A DNA stretch of 64,000 nt from Phenylobacterium sp. J367 (GCF_024699985.1 NZ_JAJONA010000001.1:992001-1056000), one strand, 5' to 3'; shown: positions 43,402 to 52,894, counted from the first letter of the stretch. Program-made: numbers and translations. The notes: generated by a model from the sequence alone, not told the origin.

Positions 43402-44831
43402 ATGCCGAGCCAAGCCGGGCTTCGCACGGTCCTCGCCGCCCTTCTGGGCGCGGTGCTGCTGGCCCTGCCCGTCCGGGCCCAGCTTCCACCGGACGGCGCC
43501 AACGACGGGCCGTCGGCAGGGGCCCATCGCCACCGCGCCGCCCCAGGCGGACGCGCGAACGGAAGCGGCGCCGGCCGCCGCCGCGCCGGAGGTCGACCCC
43601 GCCGCCGAGGCCGCGCTCGACGCCTTCTACGCCGCGCGCAGAGGGGCTCCGGTCTGGTTCGACGGCGCGGACCTCCGTCCCGAGGCCCACCGCCTGCTGG
43701 TGCGGCTGGCCGAAGCCGGCGCCGACGGCCTCGATCCTGCGGCCCACGATCCCGACGCGCTGGCGGCCCTCGCGCTCTCCGCCGCTCACGACCCCAGCGT
43801 ACGCGCCGAGGCCGACCGCGCGCTCTCCCGGGCCCTGGTGCGGTTCGTGCTCGACCTGAGGGGCGCGCGGGGCGCCGCGGCGCCGGAGTTCGTCGACCCT
43901 GAGCTCGGCCCGCCCCCGGCCACCGCCGAGAGCATCCTCGAAGCAGCCGGATCCGGCCTCGACCTTCCCGGGCTCACCCGCATGAACCCGGTCTATCTCA
44001 ACTTCCGCCGGTTGCTGGAGGCGCACCGCCGGAACGGCGGCGATCCGGCCGAGGAAGGCCTGATCCGCGCCAACCTGGAACGCGCCCGGGCGCTCCCGCC
44101 CCGGTTCGGCGACCGCTTCATCCTGGTCGACGTGGCCGCGCGCCAGCTCTGGCTCTACCGCGACGAGGAACTGCTGACGGTCATGAGGGTCGCCGTCGGC
44201 AAGCCGGCGCAGCCCACGCCGATCATGGCCGGCCTGATCCGCCACGCGATCTTCAACCCCTACTGGAACGTGCCGGGGGACCTGGTGCGGACCTCGGTCG
44301 CCGGCAACGTTCTGGCCAAGGGCCTGAGCTACCTCGCGGATGCCGGCATGGTCGTCTTCGACGGCTACGCGGACGACGCGGCCGAACTCGATCCGGCGAC
44401 GGTCGACTGGGCGGCCGTCCGGCGCGGCGACCTCGACGTGCGGGTCCGGCAGAAGCCGGGCCCGCGGAACATGATGGGCAAGGTCAAGCTGATGCTGCCC
44501 AATCCGCTCGGCATCTACCTGCACGACACGCCGAACAAGGCGGTGTTCGACGACGACGCCCGGTATGTCAGCTCGGGCTGCGTGCGGCTGGCCGACGCGC
44601 TGGCGCTGGCGGGCCTGCTGTTCGGGCTGCCGGCGGAGGTGGTCGCCGATCCGGAGGCCATCGAGCAGAAGGTCGACTTCGACCGGCCGATCCCCGTCTA
44701 CATCACCTATTTCACGGCCATGCCCGGCCCTGCCGGCCTCGTCCGCCGCGAGGACATCTATGGCCGCGACGCGCCCCCTCCTGGCCGAGCTCGGCGGCGC
44801 CCAGACCCTCGCGGCCGTGGCGGCCCCCTAG
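43402..44831 (+). CDS. L,D-transpeptidase, YcbB/LdtD-like (two frameshifts)
   Basis: 475 residues when repaired. A signal peptide (LAALLGAVLLALPVRAQ) leads to a scaffold domain and a YkuD catalytic domain: RFILVDVAARQLWLYRDEEL, IYLHDTPNKAVFD and YVSSGCVRLADA with the nucleophilic Cys. It cross-links peptidoglycan stems by 3-3 bonds. The shifts are in the G4 run 43519-43522 and the C5 run 44774-44778, each one base too many. The stop overlaps the convergent diheme cytochrome stop by 3 bases. A separate peptidoglycan-binding domain is not evident. Confidence 0.85.
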
Positions 44832-45880
44832 GGCTTCAGGCTCGCCACATACTGCCGGATGAGCTCGACGCCCTCGTCGTGCACCAGGCTGCGGCCGAGT
44901 TCGGGCATCATGACGCCCGGCTCCGACGAGGCCATGCGGTGGACGAGGATCGACCGCTCGGGATGGCCGGGATCGATGGAGACCAGCAGCCCGCCCGAGC
45001 CGCGGCCGGCCGCCACCGGCGACTTGCCGATCCCGAGGTTGGGGCCCGGCGGCTCCTCCGAATTCAGGAACAGGCCCGAGTTGGAGGCGATGGCGCGCGG
45101 CTGGTGGCAGTGGGCGCAGTTGGCGTCGAGATAGGCCCGGGCGCGGGCTTCCAGAGGTTCCCTGGCGTCGTCCCAGCGGGCGGTGCGCGGCGCGGCCGAC
45201 GGCGCCGGCGCGCCGGCCAGCAGGCCGGCCTTCGTCCAGTGGGCGAGCTGGTTCCGCGCTCCCGTGGCGTAGGCGAAGTCGCCGTTCAGGTTACGCGCCT
45301 TGGGCCCGATGGGGGTCAGCGTCTTGTCGAGCTGATGGCATTCCTTGCACTGGTTCTGGTTGGGGACGGCGTAGTCCACCCGGCGCGTCTGCCCCTTGAG
45401 GTCGACGAAGCTCACGTCCACCCGCGCCCCGGCCCGCTTCAGCACCGCGTCCTTGCGCTCCGCGTCCCAGACGTAGGCGAAGGCGGTCCAGCCATCGGCC
45501 TTGCGGATCAGCAGCCGGGTCTCGATCCAGCGGACGTCCTGGTCCGGCCGCCGGAAGTCGGCGGGGAAGGCGAAGGTCTTCACCAGGGTCGCGCCGACCG
45601 GGAAGTCGAAAACCCCGTCGGCCCGGTACGACGCCTTCGTCTTCGGCGGCAGCCAGACGTAGCGGAGCTTCTCGGCGTAGTCGCTGAACAGCGGCGTGTT
45701 CAGCGCATAGGGCGTCAGGGCCGGGTCGGCCGCGCCGGCGTGGAACAGCCGGTAATCCGAGAGCTTCGGCGCCGGCGTCGCGGCGAGGATCACGCCGAGG
45801 TCCGGCCCCGCCGGCGCCGCCGACAGGTTCAGGAGGCCCGCGGCGGCAACCGCGAGCCGGGCGAGCCATCTAGTCGGCAA
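44828..45880 (-). CDS. Diheme c-type cytochrome, SO2930/HNE_0200-like family
   Basis: 350 residues, intact. A signal-like N-terminus (WLARLAVAAAGLLNLSAAPA) and two haem-attachment motifs, CKECH (in NQNQCKECHQLDKTLTPIGP) and CAHCH (in YLDANCAHCHQPR), mark a periplasmic diheme cytochrome. The middle has a conserved LNTPLFSDYAEKLRYVWLPP segment. From memory this corresponds to a family described by TIGRFAM as usually next to a beta-helix protein, as it is here. It overlaps the beta-helix gene by 11 bases. Confidence 0.8.
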   Translation of the reverse strand: MPTRWLARLAVAAAGLLNLSAAPAGPDLGVILAATPAPKLSDYRLFHAGAADPALTPYALNTPLFSDYAEKLRYVWLPPKTKASYRADGVFDFPVGATLVKTFAFPADFRRPDQDVRWIETRLLIRKADGWTAFAYVWDAERKDAVLKRAGARVDVSFVDLKGQTRRVDYAVPNQNQCKECHQLDKTLTPIGPKARNLNGDFAYATGARNQLAHWTKAGLLAGAPAPSAAPRTARWDDAREPLEARARAYLDANCAHCHQPRAIASNSGLFLNSEEPPGPNLGIGKSPVAAGRGSGGLLVSIDPGHPERSILVHRMASSEPGVMMPELGRSLVHDEGVELIRQYVASLKP

Positions 45881-47081
45881 GGTCGGCCTGTCGCTTGGGC
45901 AGCACGACCTTCTCGGGCTCGGCGATCACCGCGTCGCCCGAGGTCGGGGTCACGGTGGGGTCGGCGGTCATCAGCTGGCCCGGCCCCTTCAGCCGCAGGT
46001 TCAGCACCGGCCCGTCCTTCAGGTTCACCCGCACCACGTCCGGGTTCTGGGGATGCGCGGTCACGCCGTCCCACATCACCGGCGGGATGGTTCCGCCCAC
46101 CGCCTTGGCGAGGATCTCGGCCCCGGCGAACTTCGGGTCGTAGCCGTTCTTGCCGATCCGGTTGTCGCGCACGACCACGTCGCGCGGCAGGGGGTTGTAG
46201 GTCTTGTCGTCGAACTTCTGGGTGTAGCTGACCAGCATCACGCCCGTGGACTGGTTGCCGTCGATCTCGTTGCCGAACACGTGGACGTTCTTGTTGGCCA
46301 TCACCATGACGCCGGTGCCGACCGGCACGCTGGCCACGATGTTGCCCTTCGGCGCGAAGTTTGGCGTGTCGTTCCGGACGATCCGGTTGTTGTAGATCCG
46401 GTGCGAATGGCCGCCCATCTGCGGCAGGTTCGGCAGGTCGAAAACCAGGATTCCGCCGGTGTTGCGGGTGGCGTCGTTGTCGAAGACGTCGGCGTTGTAC
46501 GAGTTCTCGATCTCGATGCCGGCGACGTTGAACTCGGCGCGGCTGCGCTTGACCACGATGTTCTTCGACTGGCCGACGTAGATGCCGGCGTCGGAGGCCC
46601 CGCGCACCACCACCTTGTCGATCAGCACGTTGGACGAGGAGACGGGATAGACCCCGTAGGCGCCGTTGGTCTCCTTCGGCCCGCCGGTCCACTCGACGCG
46701 AACGTTGATGAAGCTGATCTCGTCCGAGCCCTTGGACTTCAGGCCGTCGCCGCGGGTGTCCTCCACCGCCAGGTCGCGGACCGTGACCTTGTCGGAGGTG
46801 ATCAGCAGGCCCTCGCCCGCGCCCTTCTGGCCCTTGAAGGAGAGCACCGTCCGGTCCGGGCCTGCGCCCTTCACGGTGACGTCGTCTACATCCAGCGACA
46901 GGCCGTCGGTGAGCTCGTAGCGGCCGGCGGCGATCTCCACCACGTCGCCCGGCTTGGCGTCGAGCAGGGCAGTCTGCAGCCGCTCCTGAGCGTCGGCGCC
47001 GGGCGCGACGGCAAGGGTCTTGGCCTGGGCGGCGCCGGCGACGCAGAGCGCCACGGTCGCCATGAGGGCGAGCCTCGTCAT
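45870..47081 (-). CDS. Exported right-handed parallel beta-helix protein
   Basis: 403 residues from ATG 47081 (MTRLALMATVALCVAGAAQA; a GGAGG site lies just upstream). Repeated strands VTVRDLAVEDTRGDGL, GIYVGQSKNIVVKRSRAEFN and AGIEIENSYNADVFDNDATR form a beta-helix. The family is linked to the diheme cytochrome just downstream. A carbohydrate- or protein-binding or enzymatic role is possible but not proved. Confidence 0.8.
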   Translation of the reverse strand: MTRLALMATVALCVAGAAQAKTLAVAPGADAQERLQTALLDAKPGDVVEIAAGRYELTDGLSLDVDDVTVKGAGPDRTVLSFKGQKGAGEGLLITSDKVTVRDLAVEDTRGDGLKSKGSDEISFINVRVEWTGGPKETNGAYGVYPVSSSNVLIDKVVVRGASDAGIYVGQSKNIVVKRSRAEFNVAGIEIENSYNADVFDNDATRNTGGILVFDLPNLPQMGGHSHRIYNNRIVRNDTPNFAPKGNIVASVPVGTGVMVMANKNVHVFGNEIDGNQSTGVMLVSYTQKFDDKTYNPLPRDVVVRDNRIGKNGYDPKFAGAEILAKAVGGTIPPVMWDGVTAHPQNPDVVRVNLKDGPVLNLRLKGPGQLMTADPTVTPTSGDAVIAEPEKVVLPKRQADLAD

Positions 47082-47122
47082 CTGGTTGTTCCTCCCCGTA
47101 TTGCAGCCAGGGTGAACGCTGT

Positions 47123-47715
47123 TCAGGCGGGAGGCAACCGTCCCTCGCGGAAGCTGCGGAAGGTCAGCGAATAGCGGTGCTGCCCGACCGGCGGGATGGA
47201 GTGTTCCCAGGCGTCGCGGGCCTCCCCGGCGATCAGGTAGGCCGAACGGGGCGCGAGCGTCAGGGTCCGGCGCTCGAAGCCGCCGCCCGTGCGGCGGCGC
47301 AGGCGGAAGGCGCACGGCGCGCCCAGGGAGACGCCAACCACCTTCTCGAACTGCGCGCGGTCGCGGTGCCAGCCGATCGGCGCCCGGGGAGGTATTCGTT
47401 GATCAGCAACTGCGACAGGCCGCCGGGCGCGACTCCGGCGAAGGCCTCGGCGCGGGTGCGGACGGACTGCAGCCAGGTCGGAATGGGCTTCGCGCCGGCC
47501 ACCGCGCCCCGGGCGGGATCGTAGCGATAGCCGAAGGAGCAGACCCGGCGCCGCGCCTCGAAACCGCGGAACTGGAAGGGCTCGAACGGGAGGTCGGCCA
47601 GCTCGGCCAGGAGCGCCGTCTCCTCGTCCGCCGAGAGGAAGTCCGGACGATAGGCGAAGCCCGGCGGCAGGCCGGGCGGGACGTCCGCGAAGAGGCCGGG
47701 TTGGGTGAGGGGCAT
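47123..47715 (-). CDS. alkB: AlkB-family 2-oxoglutarate/Fe(II) dioxygenase (frameshift)
   Basis: 197 residues when repaired. Start MPLTQPGLFADVPPGLPPGF. The metal-binding HxD is in IGWHRDRAQFEKVV, the second His in WEHSIPPVGQHRY, and the oxoglutarate Arg in SLTFRSFR. The frame slips at the plus-strand CCC run 47383-47385 where one C is missing; on repair INEYLPGAPIGWHRDR is continuous. AlkB repairs alkylated DNA or RNA bases by oxidative dealkylation. It lies 41 bases upstream of, and on the same strand as, the beta-helix gene's end of the operon. Confidence 0.85.
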
Positions 47716-47771
47716 GGCCGGGAGATGGGGCGGCCAACCCGACGGCGCCAGAAAGACGATGTCAATCGATC

Positions 47772-47800
47772 TTGCGATTTGGATCGCCTCTTCCTATATT
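47772..47800 (+). promoter_or_regulatory. Probable promoter of the DUF2061 gene
   Basis: TTGCGA (47772-47777) and TATATT (47795-47800) with the ideal 17-base spacer, 26 bases before the ATG at 47826. AT-rich relative to its surroundings. Confidence 0.55.
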
Positions 47801-47825
47801 AAGAATCGTTCGCAAGAGGTCAGCC

Positions 47826-48026
47826 ATGCGCACCGCCAAGAAGACCGTCAGCTATTCGATCATGCACCTCTTCGTGGCCATTGCCGTGGCCTATGCCCTC
47901 ACCCGCGACTGGCGCGCGGCGCTCGCCATCGGGATGATCGAGCCGGTCTTCCAGACCCTGGCGTTCATGGTCCATGAGCGGGTCTGGGAACGGATCGGCC
48001 GGCGGAGCGCTGCTCAGGCCGCCTGA
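47826..48026 (+). CDS. DUF2061 small membrane protein
   Basis: 66 residues. Two hydrophobic segments (SIMHLFVAIAVAYALT; AALAIGMIEPVFQTLAFMVH) and a HERVWERIG end match DUF2061. Its function is unknown. It is preceded by a good promoter and followed 17 bases later by the hypothetical gene at 48044. Confidence 0.75.
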   Translation: MRTAKKTVSYSIMHLFVAIAVAYALTRDWRAALAIGMIEPVFQTLAFMVHERVWERIGRRSAAQAA

Positions 48027-48043
48027 CGTCGAGGAGGCTTTGG

Positions 48044-48430
48044 ATGGCGGACGCCGAGACGGGCTTCACCGGCTGGTCGCTCGACCGCGAGGATCGCCGC
48101 CACCTGCTGGCCCGCTTCCCGGCCCGGTATGCCGAGGCCGTGGCCGACCACGTCACCCTGAAGTTCGCGCCCGACGAGGTGCGCCTGCCCACCGAGCGGT
48201 CTGGCGAGATCGTCGGCGAGGCGGACGACGGCGAGGGCGTGCAGGCCATGGTGGTGAGGATCGGCGGGACCACCGATCGCCCGGACGGCTCGACCTATCA
48301 CATCACCTGGTCGCTGGCGCCCGGCCGCCAGGCGCGGGAGAGCAACGACGTGATCGCGAAACTAGGCTGGCGGAAGTTTCCGGAGCCGATCCCGATACGC
48401 CTGGAGCCCAAGCACTACGCGCGGTCCTGA
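48044..48430 (+). CDS. Conserved hypothetical protein with two H-x-T-x motifs (2H phosphoesterase-like)
   Basis: 128 residues. It contains HVTLKF near residue 37 and YHITWSL near residue 87, a paired HxTx pattern like that of 2H phosphoesterases. Around them are LARFPARYAEAVADH and TTDRPDGSTYHI. The fold is not proved; no enzyme name is assigned. It is cotranscribed with the DUF2061 gene. Confidence 0.6.
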   Translation: MADAETGFTGWSLDREDRRHLLARFPARYAEAVADHVTLKFAPDEVRLPTERSGEIVGEADDGEGVQAMVVRIGGTTDRPDGSTYHITWSLAPGRQARESNDVIAKLGWRKFPEPIPIRLEPKHYARS

Positions 48431-48572
48431 GAAAGCTTGGCAGCAACCCAGCGGCACGAGTGCTAATCTATTGTATTCATAGAACATTCACACGAATCGC
48501 GCGCAAGCTCCATGTGCGCGGTGTCGGCCGTGCGCCGGCCCGCGCCTGGACCAACAGGCCTGGAGAGCGCAC

Positions 48573-48846
48573 GTGCTGCCGTCACCCGAGTTCCGCAAGC
48601 AGTTGGAAGGCTACGGCCTGACCACGGCGGAAATCCTCTACCGCATGCCCGACCACCCCGCCCTGCTGCAGAGCTACATCTGGCAGGACTATGACCTCTT
48701 CCCGGAATTCCCGGTGCTGAAGAAGTTCCTGGATTTCTGGGGAGCGCACGCTCGACGGCCCGCTGTTCAAGGTCACCATCGGCCATGACCGGCTGATCCG
48801 GCCTGCCGAGCTGAAGGCCATCGGCGCCGAGTTCCGCCTGCACTGA
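48573..48846 (+). CDS. usg: Usg family small protein (frameshift)
   Basis: 90 residues when repaired. Start GTG 48573 (LPSPEFRKQLEGYGLTTAEI) after GGAGAG. It has the Usg core YRMPDHPALLQSYIWQDYDL, PVLKKFLDFWERTLDGPLF on repair, and the end AIGAEFRLH. The G4 run at 48740-48743 has one extra base. Usg is named from its location near trpF in other bacteria; its function is unknown. The 142-base upstream region is AT-richer with a possible promoter. Confidence 0.8.
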
Positions 48847-48912
48847 GGCGGCCTGCCTCGACAAGGCCACGGGCGGCGTGCGTGATGCGGCGGTCATGAT
48901 CCGGAGTCGCCG

Positions 48913-50517
48913 TTGAAGCCGCCGTTCCTTCCGCTCCTCGCCGCCACGGCGCTCGCGCTCACGGCCTGCCAGGGCGGCGCGACCCGGCCGTCCTGTCCGA
49001 CGGGGCAGACCTGCCTCGAGTACGGCATCGAGATCGAGCCCCTGACGCTCGATCCGCAGAAGGCCAACCTGGTCTCCGAAAGCCGGGTGATCGGCGACCT
49101 GATGATGGGGCTGACCACGGAGACGCCCGAGGCGGAGCCCATGCCGGGCATGGCCGAGAGCTGGACCACCTCGCCCGACGGCCTGACCTGGACCTTCCGG
49201 CTGCGCGACGCCAAGTGGTCGGACGGCCGGCCGGTCACCGCCGACGACTTCGTGTTCGGCCTGCAGCGGATCCTCGATCCGAAGACCGCCTCGATCTACG
49301 CCTACCTGGCCTACATCATCAAAGGGGGGAAGGAGGCCAACGAGGGCAAGGCGCCGCTCGGCAGCATCGGGGCGAGGGCGGTCGATCCGAAGACCCTGAT
49401 CCTGACCCTCGAGCACCCGGCGCCCTACCTGCCGCAGCTCCTGATGCACCAGAGTTTCTATCCCGCCCCGAAGCACGTGGTGGAGCGCCACGGCGACGCC
49501 TGGGTGCAGGCCGGCAAGTACGTCTCCAACGGTCCCTATATGCTCACCTCCTGGCGGCTCGGCGACCGCATCCAGGCGGTGAAGAACCCGCACTTCTTCG
49601 AAGCCGAGAAGATCTGCGTCGACCGGATCAACTACTATCCGACGCCCGACGCGGTGGCCGCCGAGCGGCGCATCGAGCGCGACGAGCTCGACATCAACAC
49701 CTCGTTCCAGTCCAACCGCTACGAGCGGCTGAAGCGGACCCTGCCGGGCTACGCCCGCACCCACGTGGCCCTGGGCACGTCCTACCTGTCGTTCAACACC
49801 CGCGACGTGGCCGCCCTGAAGGACGTCCGCGTGCGGCGCGCGCTTTCCGAGAGCGTCGACCGCGACTTCATCACCCGCAAGCTGCTCCGCGCCGGCCAGC
49901 AGCCGGCCTACAGCTTCGTGCCGCCGATCACCGCCGGCTACGCGCCAGGCCCGAAGACTGTCTGGGCCGGCAAGACCTTCGCCGAGCGGCAGGCCGAGGC
50001 CCGGGCCCTGCTCGCGCAGGCCGGCTACACGCCGCAGAGGCCGCTGAAGATCGAGATCAAGACCGCCAACAACACCGACTCCCTGCTGCTCATGGAGGCG
50101 GTGCAGGCCGACTGGCGGGCGATCGGCGTGGACGTCAGCCTGCAGCAGAACGAGGGCCAGATCGCCTTCGCCGCCTACCGCGAGCGGGATTTCCAGGTGG
50201 GCTCGATGAGCTGGTACGCCGACTTCAATGACCCGGTGAGCTTCCTGGCCCTGATGCAGTCGACGACGGGCGCCCAGAACTACGGGGACTACAAGAACCC
50301 CGCCTACGACGCCCTGCTGGCGCAGGCCGACCAGGAGCCGGACCTCGTCAGGCGCGCGGCGCTGCTCTCACGCGCCGAGCAGCTGATGCTCGGCGAGGAA
50401 GGGACGGCCCCGCTCTTCTACCAGGTGACCCGGGCGCTGGTGAATCCGCGCGTCACCGGCTGGGCCGACAACGCGCTGAACTTCCACCGCGCCCGGTGGC
50501 TGTGCGTGAAAGAGTAA
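48913..50517 (+). CDS. Oligopeptide ABC transporter substrate-binding lipoprotein (OppA family)
   Basis: 534 residues, intact. TTG 48913 starts a lipoprotein signal (MKPPFLPLLAATALALTACQ, with Met here for TTG). The family motif EPLTLDPQKANLVSESRVIG, MPGMAESWTTSPDGLTWTF and WSDGRPVTADDFVFGLQRI mark the SBP class 5. It binds oligopeptides in the periplasm. No permease or ATPase gene is adjacent. Confidence 0.88.
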   Translation: MKPPFLPLLAATALALTACQGGATRPSCPTGQTCLEYGIEIEPLTLDPQKANLVSESRVIGDLMMGLTTETPEAEPMPGMAESWTTSPDGLTWTFRLRDAKWSDGRPVTADDFVFGLQRILDPKTASIYAYLAYIIKGGKEANEGKAPLGSIGARAVDPKTLILTLEHPAPYLPQLLMHQSFYPAPKHVVERHGDAWVQAGKYVSNGPYMLTSWRLGDRIQAVKNPHFFEAEKICVDRINYYPTPDAVAAERRIERDELDINTSFQSNRYERLKRTLPGYARTHVALGTSYLSFNTRDVAALKDVRVRRALSESVDRDFITRKLLRAGQQPAYSFVPPITAGYAPGPKTVWAGKTFAERQAEARALLAQAGYTPQRPLKIEIKTANNTDSLLLMEAVQADWRAIGVDVSLQQNEGQIAFAAYRERDFQVGSMSWYADFNDPVSFLALMQSTTGAQNYGDYKNPAYDALLAQADQEPDLVRRAALLSRAEQLMLGEEGTAPLFYQVTRALVNPRVTGWADNALNFHRARWLCVKE

Positions 50518-50523
50518 GGCGGC

Positions 50524-50835
50524 CTACCTGCGCACGTACTCGTAGTGGCAGTTCTTCTTCTTGGCCTTCTTCTTGGCCACCGAGTGACCCACCACAGCGC
50601 CGACGCCGGCGCCCAGCAGGGTCCCTTCGGTCTTGGCGCCATTGCCGGCCACCACATTGCCGAGCACGCCGCCGGTGACGGCGCCGATGGCGGTGCCGGT
50701 GTTGGCCTTCTTCTTCACGTCCTTGTCGCAGACCAGCACGCGCTTGGTGCTCTGGGCCTCCGCGGTCAGCGGCGTAGCGGCCAGGCTGAGGGCCGAGGCG
50801 CCCATGACGGCGACGGCGAAAAGCTTGTTGCGCAA
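50524..50835 (-). CDS. Exported glycine-zipper protein
   Basis: 103 residues from TTG 50835 with an AAGGAG site, giving signal peptide LFAVAVMGASALSLAATPL. A glycine-zipper-like stretch, AIGAVTGGVLGNVVAGNGAK and LLGAGVGAVVGHSVA, is followed by a lysine-rich and CHYEY end. Glycine-zipper proteins often insert into the outer membrane; the role here is unknown. Confidence 0.65.
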   Translation of the reverse strand: MRNKLFAVAVMGASALSLAATPLTAEAQSTKRVLVCDKDVKKKANTGTAIGAVTGGVLGNVVAGNGAKTEGTLLGAGVGAVVGHSVAKKKAKKKNCHYEYVRR

Positions 50836-50997
50836 CGGTTTCTCCTTCGGTCGTTCGGCGACACGCGGACAGCTAAACCCCCGGGGCCCGCGCCAGGTTG
50901 CGCGGCGGCCGCCGTCGAGACGGAACCTGAGCGGTGCTTCCGGGCTTTTTCGCGGCGCCGGCCGGCGGCGCTTCATGGCCGGCGCTAGGAGACACCC

Positions 50998-51252
50998 ATG
51001 TCGATTCTTGCTTGGATCGTGCTGGGCCTGATCGCCGGGTTCATCGCCTCGAAGCTGGTGAACCGGACCGGCGGCAGCCTCGTGCTCGATCTCGTGCTGG
51101 GCGTCGTCGGCGCGTTCGTCGGCGGCTTCCTGTTCACCCGCTTCGGCGCCGCGGGCGTCACCGGGTTCGATATCTACTCGATCCTGGTGGCCACGATCGG
51201 CGCCGTGATCGTGCTGTTCATCTACCACGCCCTGGCCGGCCGACGGACCTGA
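50998..51252 (+). CDS. GlsB/YeaQ/YmgE-family stress-response membrane protein
   Basis: 84 residues. Three hydrophobic segments: WIVLGLIAGFIASKLV, LDLVLGVVGAFVGGFLF and YSILVATIGAVIVLFIYH, in the conserved YeaQ/YmgE pattern. The family is induced by envelope or general stress. It is followed by a terminator. Confidence 0.88.
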   Translation: MSILAWIVLGLIAGFIASKLVNRTGGSLVLDLVLGVVGAFVGGFLFTRFGAAGVTGFDIYSILVATIGAVIVLFIYHALAGRRT

Positions 51253-51274
51253 CGCCGCGGCCAGGCGTGGTGGA

Positions 51275-51300
51275 GGGCCCCACGCCGCGGGGCCCTTCTT
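51275..51300 (+). terminator. Terminator after the GlsB-like gene
   Basis: GGGCCCC (51275-51281) pairs with GGGGCCC (51289-51295) and is followed by TTCTT. It lies just before the convergent stop at 51307. Confidence 0.65.
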
Positions 51301-51306
51301 CGTGCG

Positions 51307-52129
51307 TCAGGCGAAGGCGATCCATCGCCCGGCGGCGCCGGCCACGACCCAGACGAGGATGGTGGCGTAGCCGATGGCCTTGGCCAGCTTGCCGCTCTCC
51401 GGATCGCGCGCGGTGAACAGCTGCCAGGCCCCCAGGCCGAAGATCCACGCCAGGAACACCCAGGCAAAGGCGATGTTTACCGGGTCGAGCCGCTCGTAGT
51501 CGTCCGGCTTGACGATGAAATGGGTGGCCACGAACTGGACCGCGACCAGCGCCAGCAGGCCCGCCAGATAGATCCACCGGAGCCGCCCCCTGGGCCGCGA
51601 TCAGGACGATCAGCGCGGCGGCCAGGATCATGTGCCAGACGCCGGGGTTCACCAGCTCGCCGCCGGCGAACACGAACAGCGCCAGGCCGAAGACGGCGAG
51701 GCCCACGAGGAACCACACGCGGACGCCGGCGCTGACCCGGCCGTCGGCCCGGGCGGTCGGCAGGCTCGCGCCGTAGGTCAGGATCACCCCGGCCACCAGC
51801 GCCAGCATCTTCACCGTGAAGGCCACCGAGTCGTAGAGCCGCTCGGCGTTGGCCATGCCGATCAGCACGCCGGAGACGATGATGCCGATCACCCCCACGT
51901 GCATCCAGGGGCGCAGGTTTCGCTGAACCTCCGAGGGGCTCTCGTTCGTCACCCCCACGCCGATCAGGCGCAGGTTGATCAGGATGCTGACGCCGCCGAG
52001 GACCACCAACGACAGGATGTGCAGCACCTGCCAGGAGGCGAACTGCGGCTTGATGATGTAGGCCGGCCAGACGTCGACCAGGCCCTCAACCCAGGGACGG
52101 ATGGTGGGGAAGATGTCCGACGGTTTCAT
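51307..52129 (-). CDS. DUF6644-like multipass membrane protein (frameshift)
   Basis: 273 residues when repaired. Several hydrophobic segments: WQVLHILSLVVLGGVSILIN, VGVIGIIVSGVLIG, AFTVKMLALVAGVILTYG and a C-terminal FAWVFLAWIFGLGAWQLF. The plus-strand C5 run at 51586-51590 has one extra base; on repair IAAQGRLRWIYLAGLLALVA is continuous. It overlaps the upstream paralog by 4 bases (ATGA), so they are one operon. A conserved histidine in the H-I-L/T-H-L-L motif could bind haem, but this is not shown. Confidence 0.65.
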
Positions 52130-52740
52130 TGGGCGACCTCCGCCAGGCTGGCTGCGCCATGCTCGGACGCGGCGCATTCCTGCAGCACATTGGCCCAGGC
52201 CGGGATCGGCTTGCCGCACTCGTACCAGTCGTAGGCAATGAACCGGCCGAGGGTGATGACGATGATCCAGGCCGACAGCGAGGCGACCGCCGAGATCCGT
52301 GCGGCCGTCGGCGGCTTCGCCAGCGTGTCCCAGGCGGCGATGTTCCGCTGCACCCGCCCGTGGAAGAGGAGGATGTTCAACAGGGCGATCGCGATGAACA
52401 CCAGCTTCGCCCGAAACCAGATATTGTGGTAATAAACCAACGGCTTGGCATAGAAGAGCGCCAGGCCGGTGATGATCACGATGGCGAAGCCGAAGACGGT
52501 CAGCGGCAGAACCTTCTGGCTGAGCACCGACACCGGCGTGCGCCTGAAGGTGACGCCCAGCAGGCGCAGGTCGACCACGAAGATGGTGCCGGCGAACAGC
52601 ATCAGCGCCAGGAGGTGAGTGCCTTCCAGCAGGCCCCAGAAGTTCAGCGAGCCGAGAAGCGCCTCGCTCCACGACATCGGGTACTCGCCGGGGCCCTTGC
52701 CCAGCTCGGTCTGCAGCCAGACCAGGAAATCGCGTAACAA
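52126..52740 (-). CDS. DUF6644-family membrane protein
   Basis: 204 residues from TTG 52740. Hydrophobic segments LEGTHLLALMLFAGTIFVVD, LPLTVFGFAIVIITGLALFY and AKLVFIAIALLNILLFHG. The first segment closely mirrors that of its downstream neighbour. The function is unknown; the pair is probably a membrane complex. Confidence 0.7.
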   Translation of the reverse strand: MLRDFLVWLQTELGKGPGEYPMSWSEALLGSLNFWGLLEGTHLLALMLFAGTIFVVDLRLLGVTFRRTPVSVLSQKVLPLTVFGFAIVIITGLALFYAKPLVYYHNIWFRAKLVFIAIALLNILLFHGRVQRNIAAWDTLAKPPTAARISAVASLSAWIIVITLGRFIAYDWYECGKPIPAWANVLQECAASEHGAASLAEVAQ

Positions 52741-52877
52741 GGCCTCTAGCCCTCCCCCGGAGCCGATCGTGGCCGTCTTGGCGCGGCCGCCGTACCGTTC
52801 TTGCGAAAAATGTCTAGCCTATTGCGCAGATGTTTCGCCAGACTATTCCGTGACCTGAAACCGAACTGAACGGTTAC

Positions 52878-52894
52878 GCAAGCCGCCGGCTTGC
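52878..52894. repeat. Perfect inverted repeat in the divergent gap
   Basis: GCAAGCCG and CGGCTTGC flank a single C. It lies between divergent 52740 and 52956 starts; an operator or terminator-like role is possible. Confidence 0.3.
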
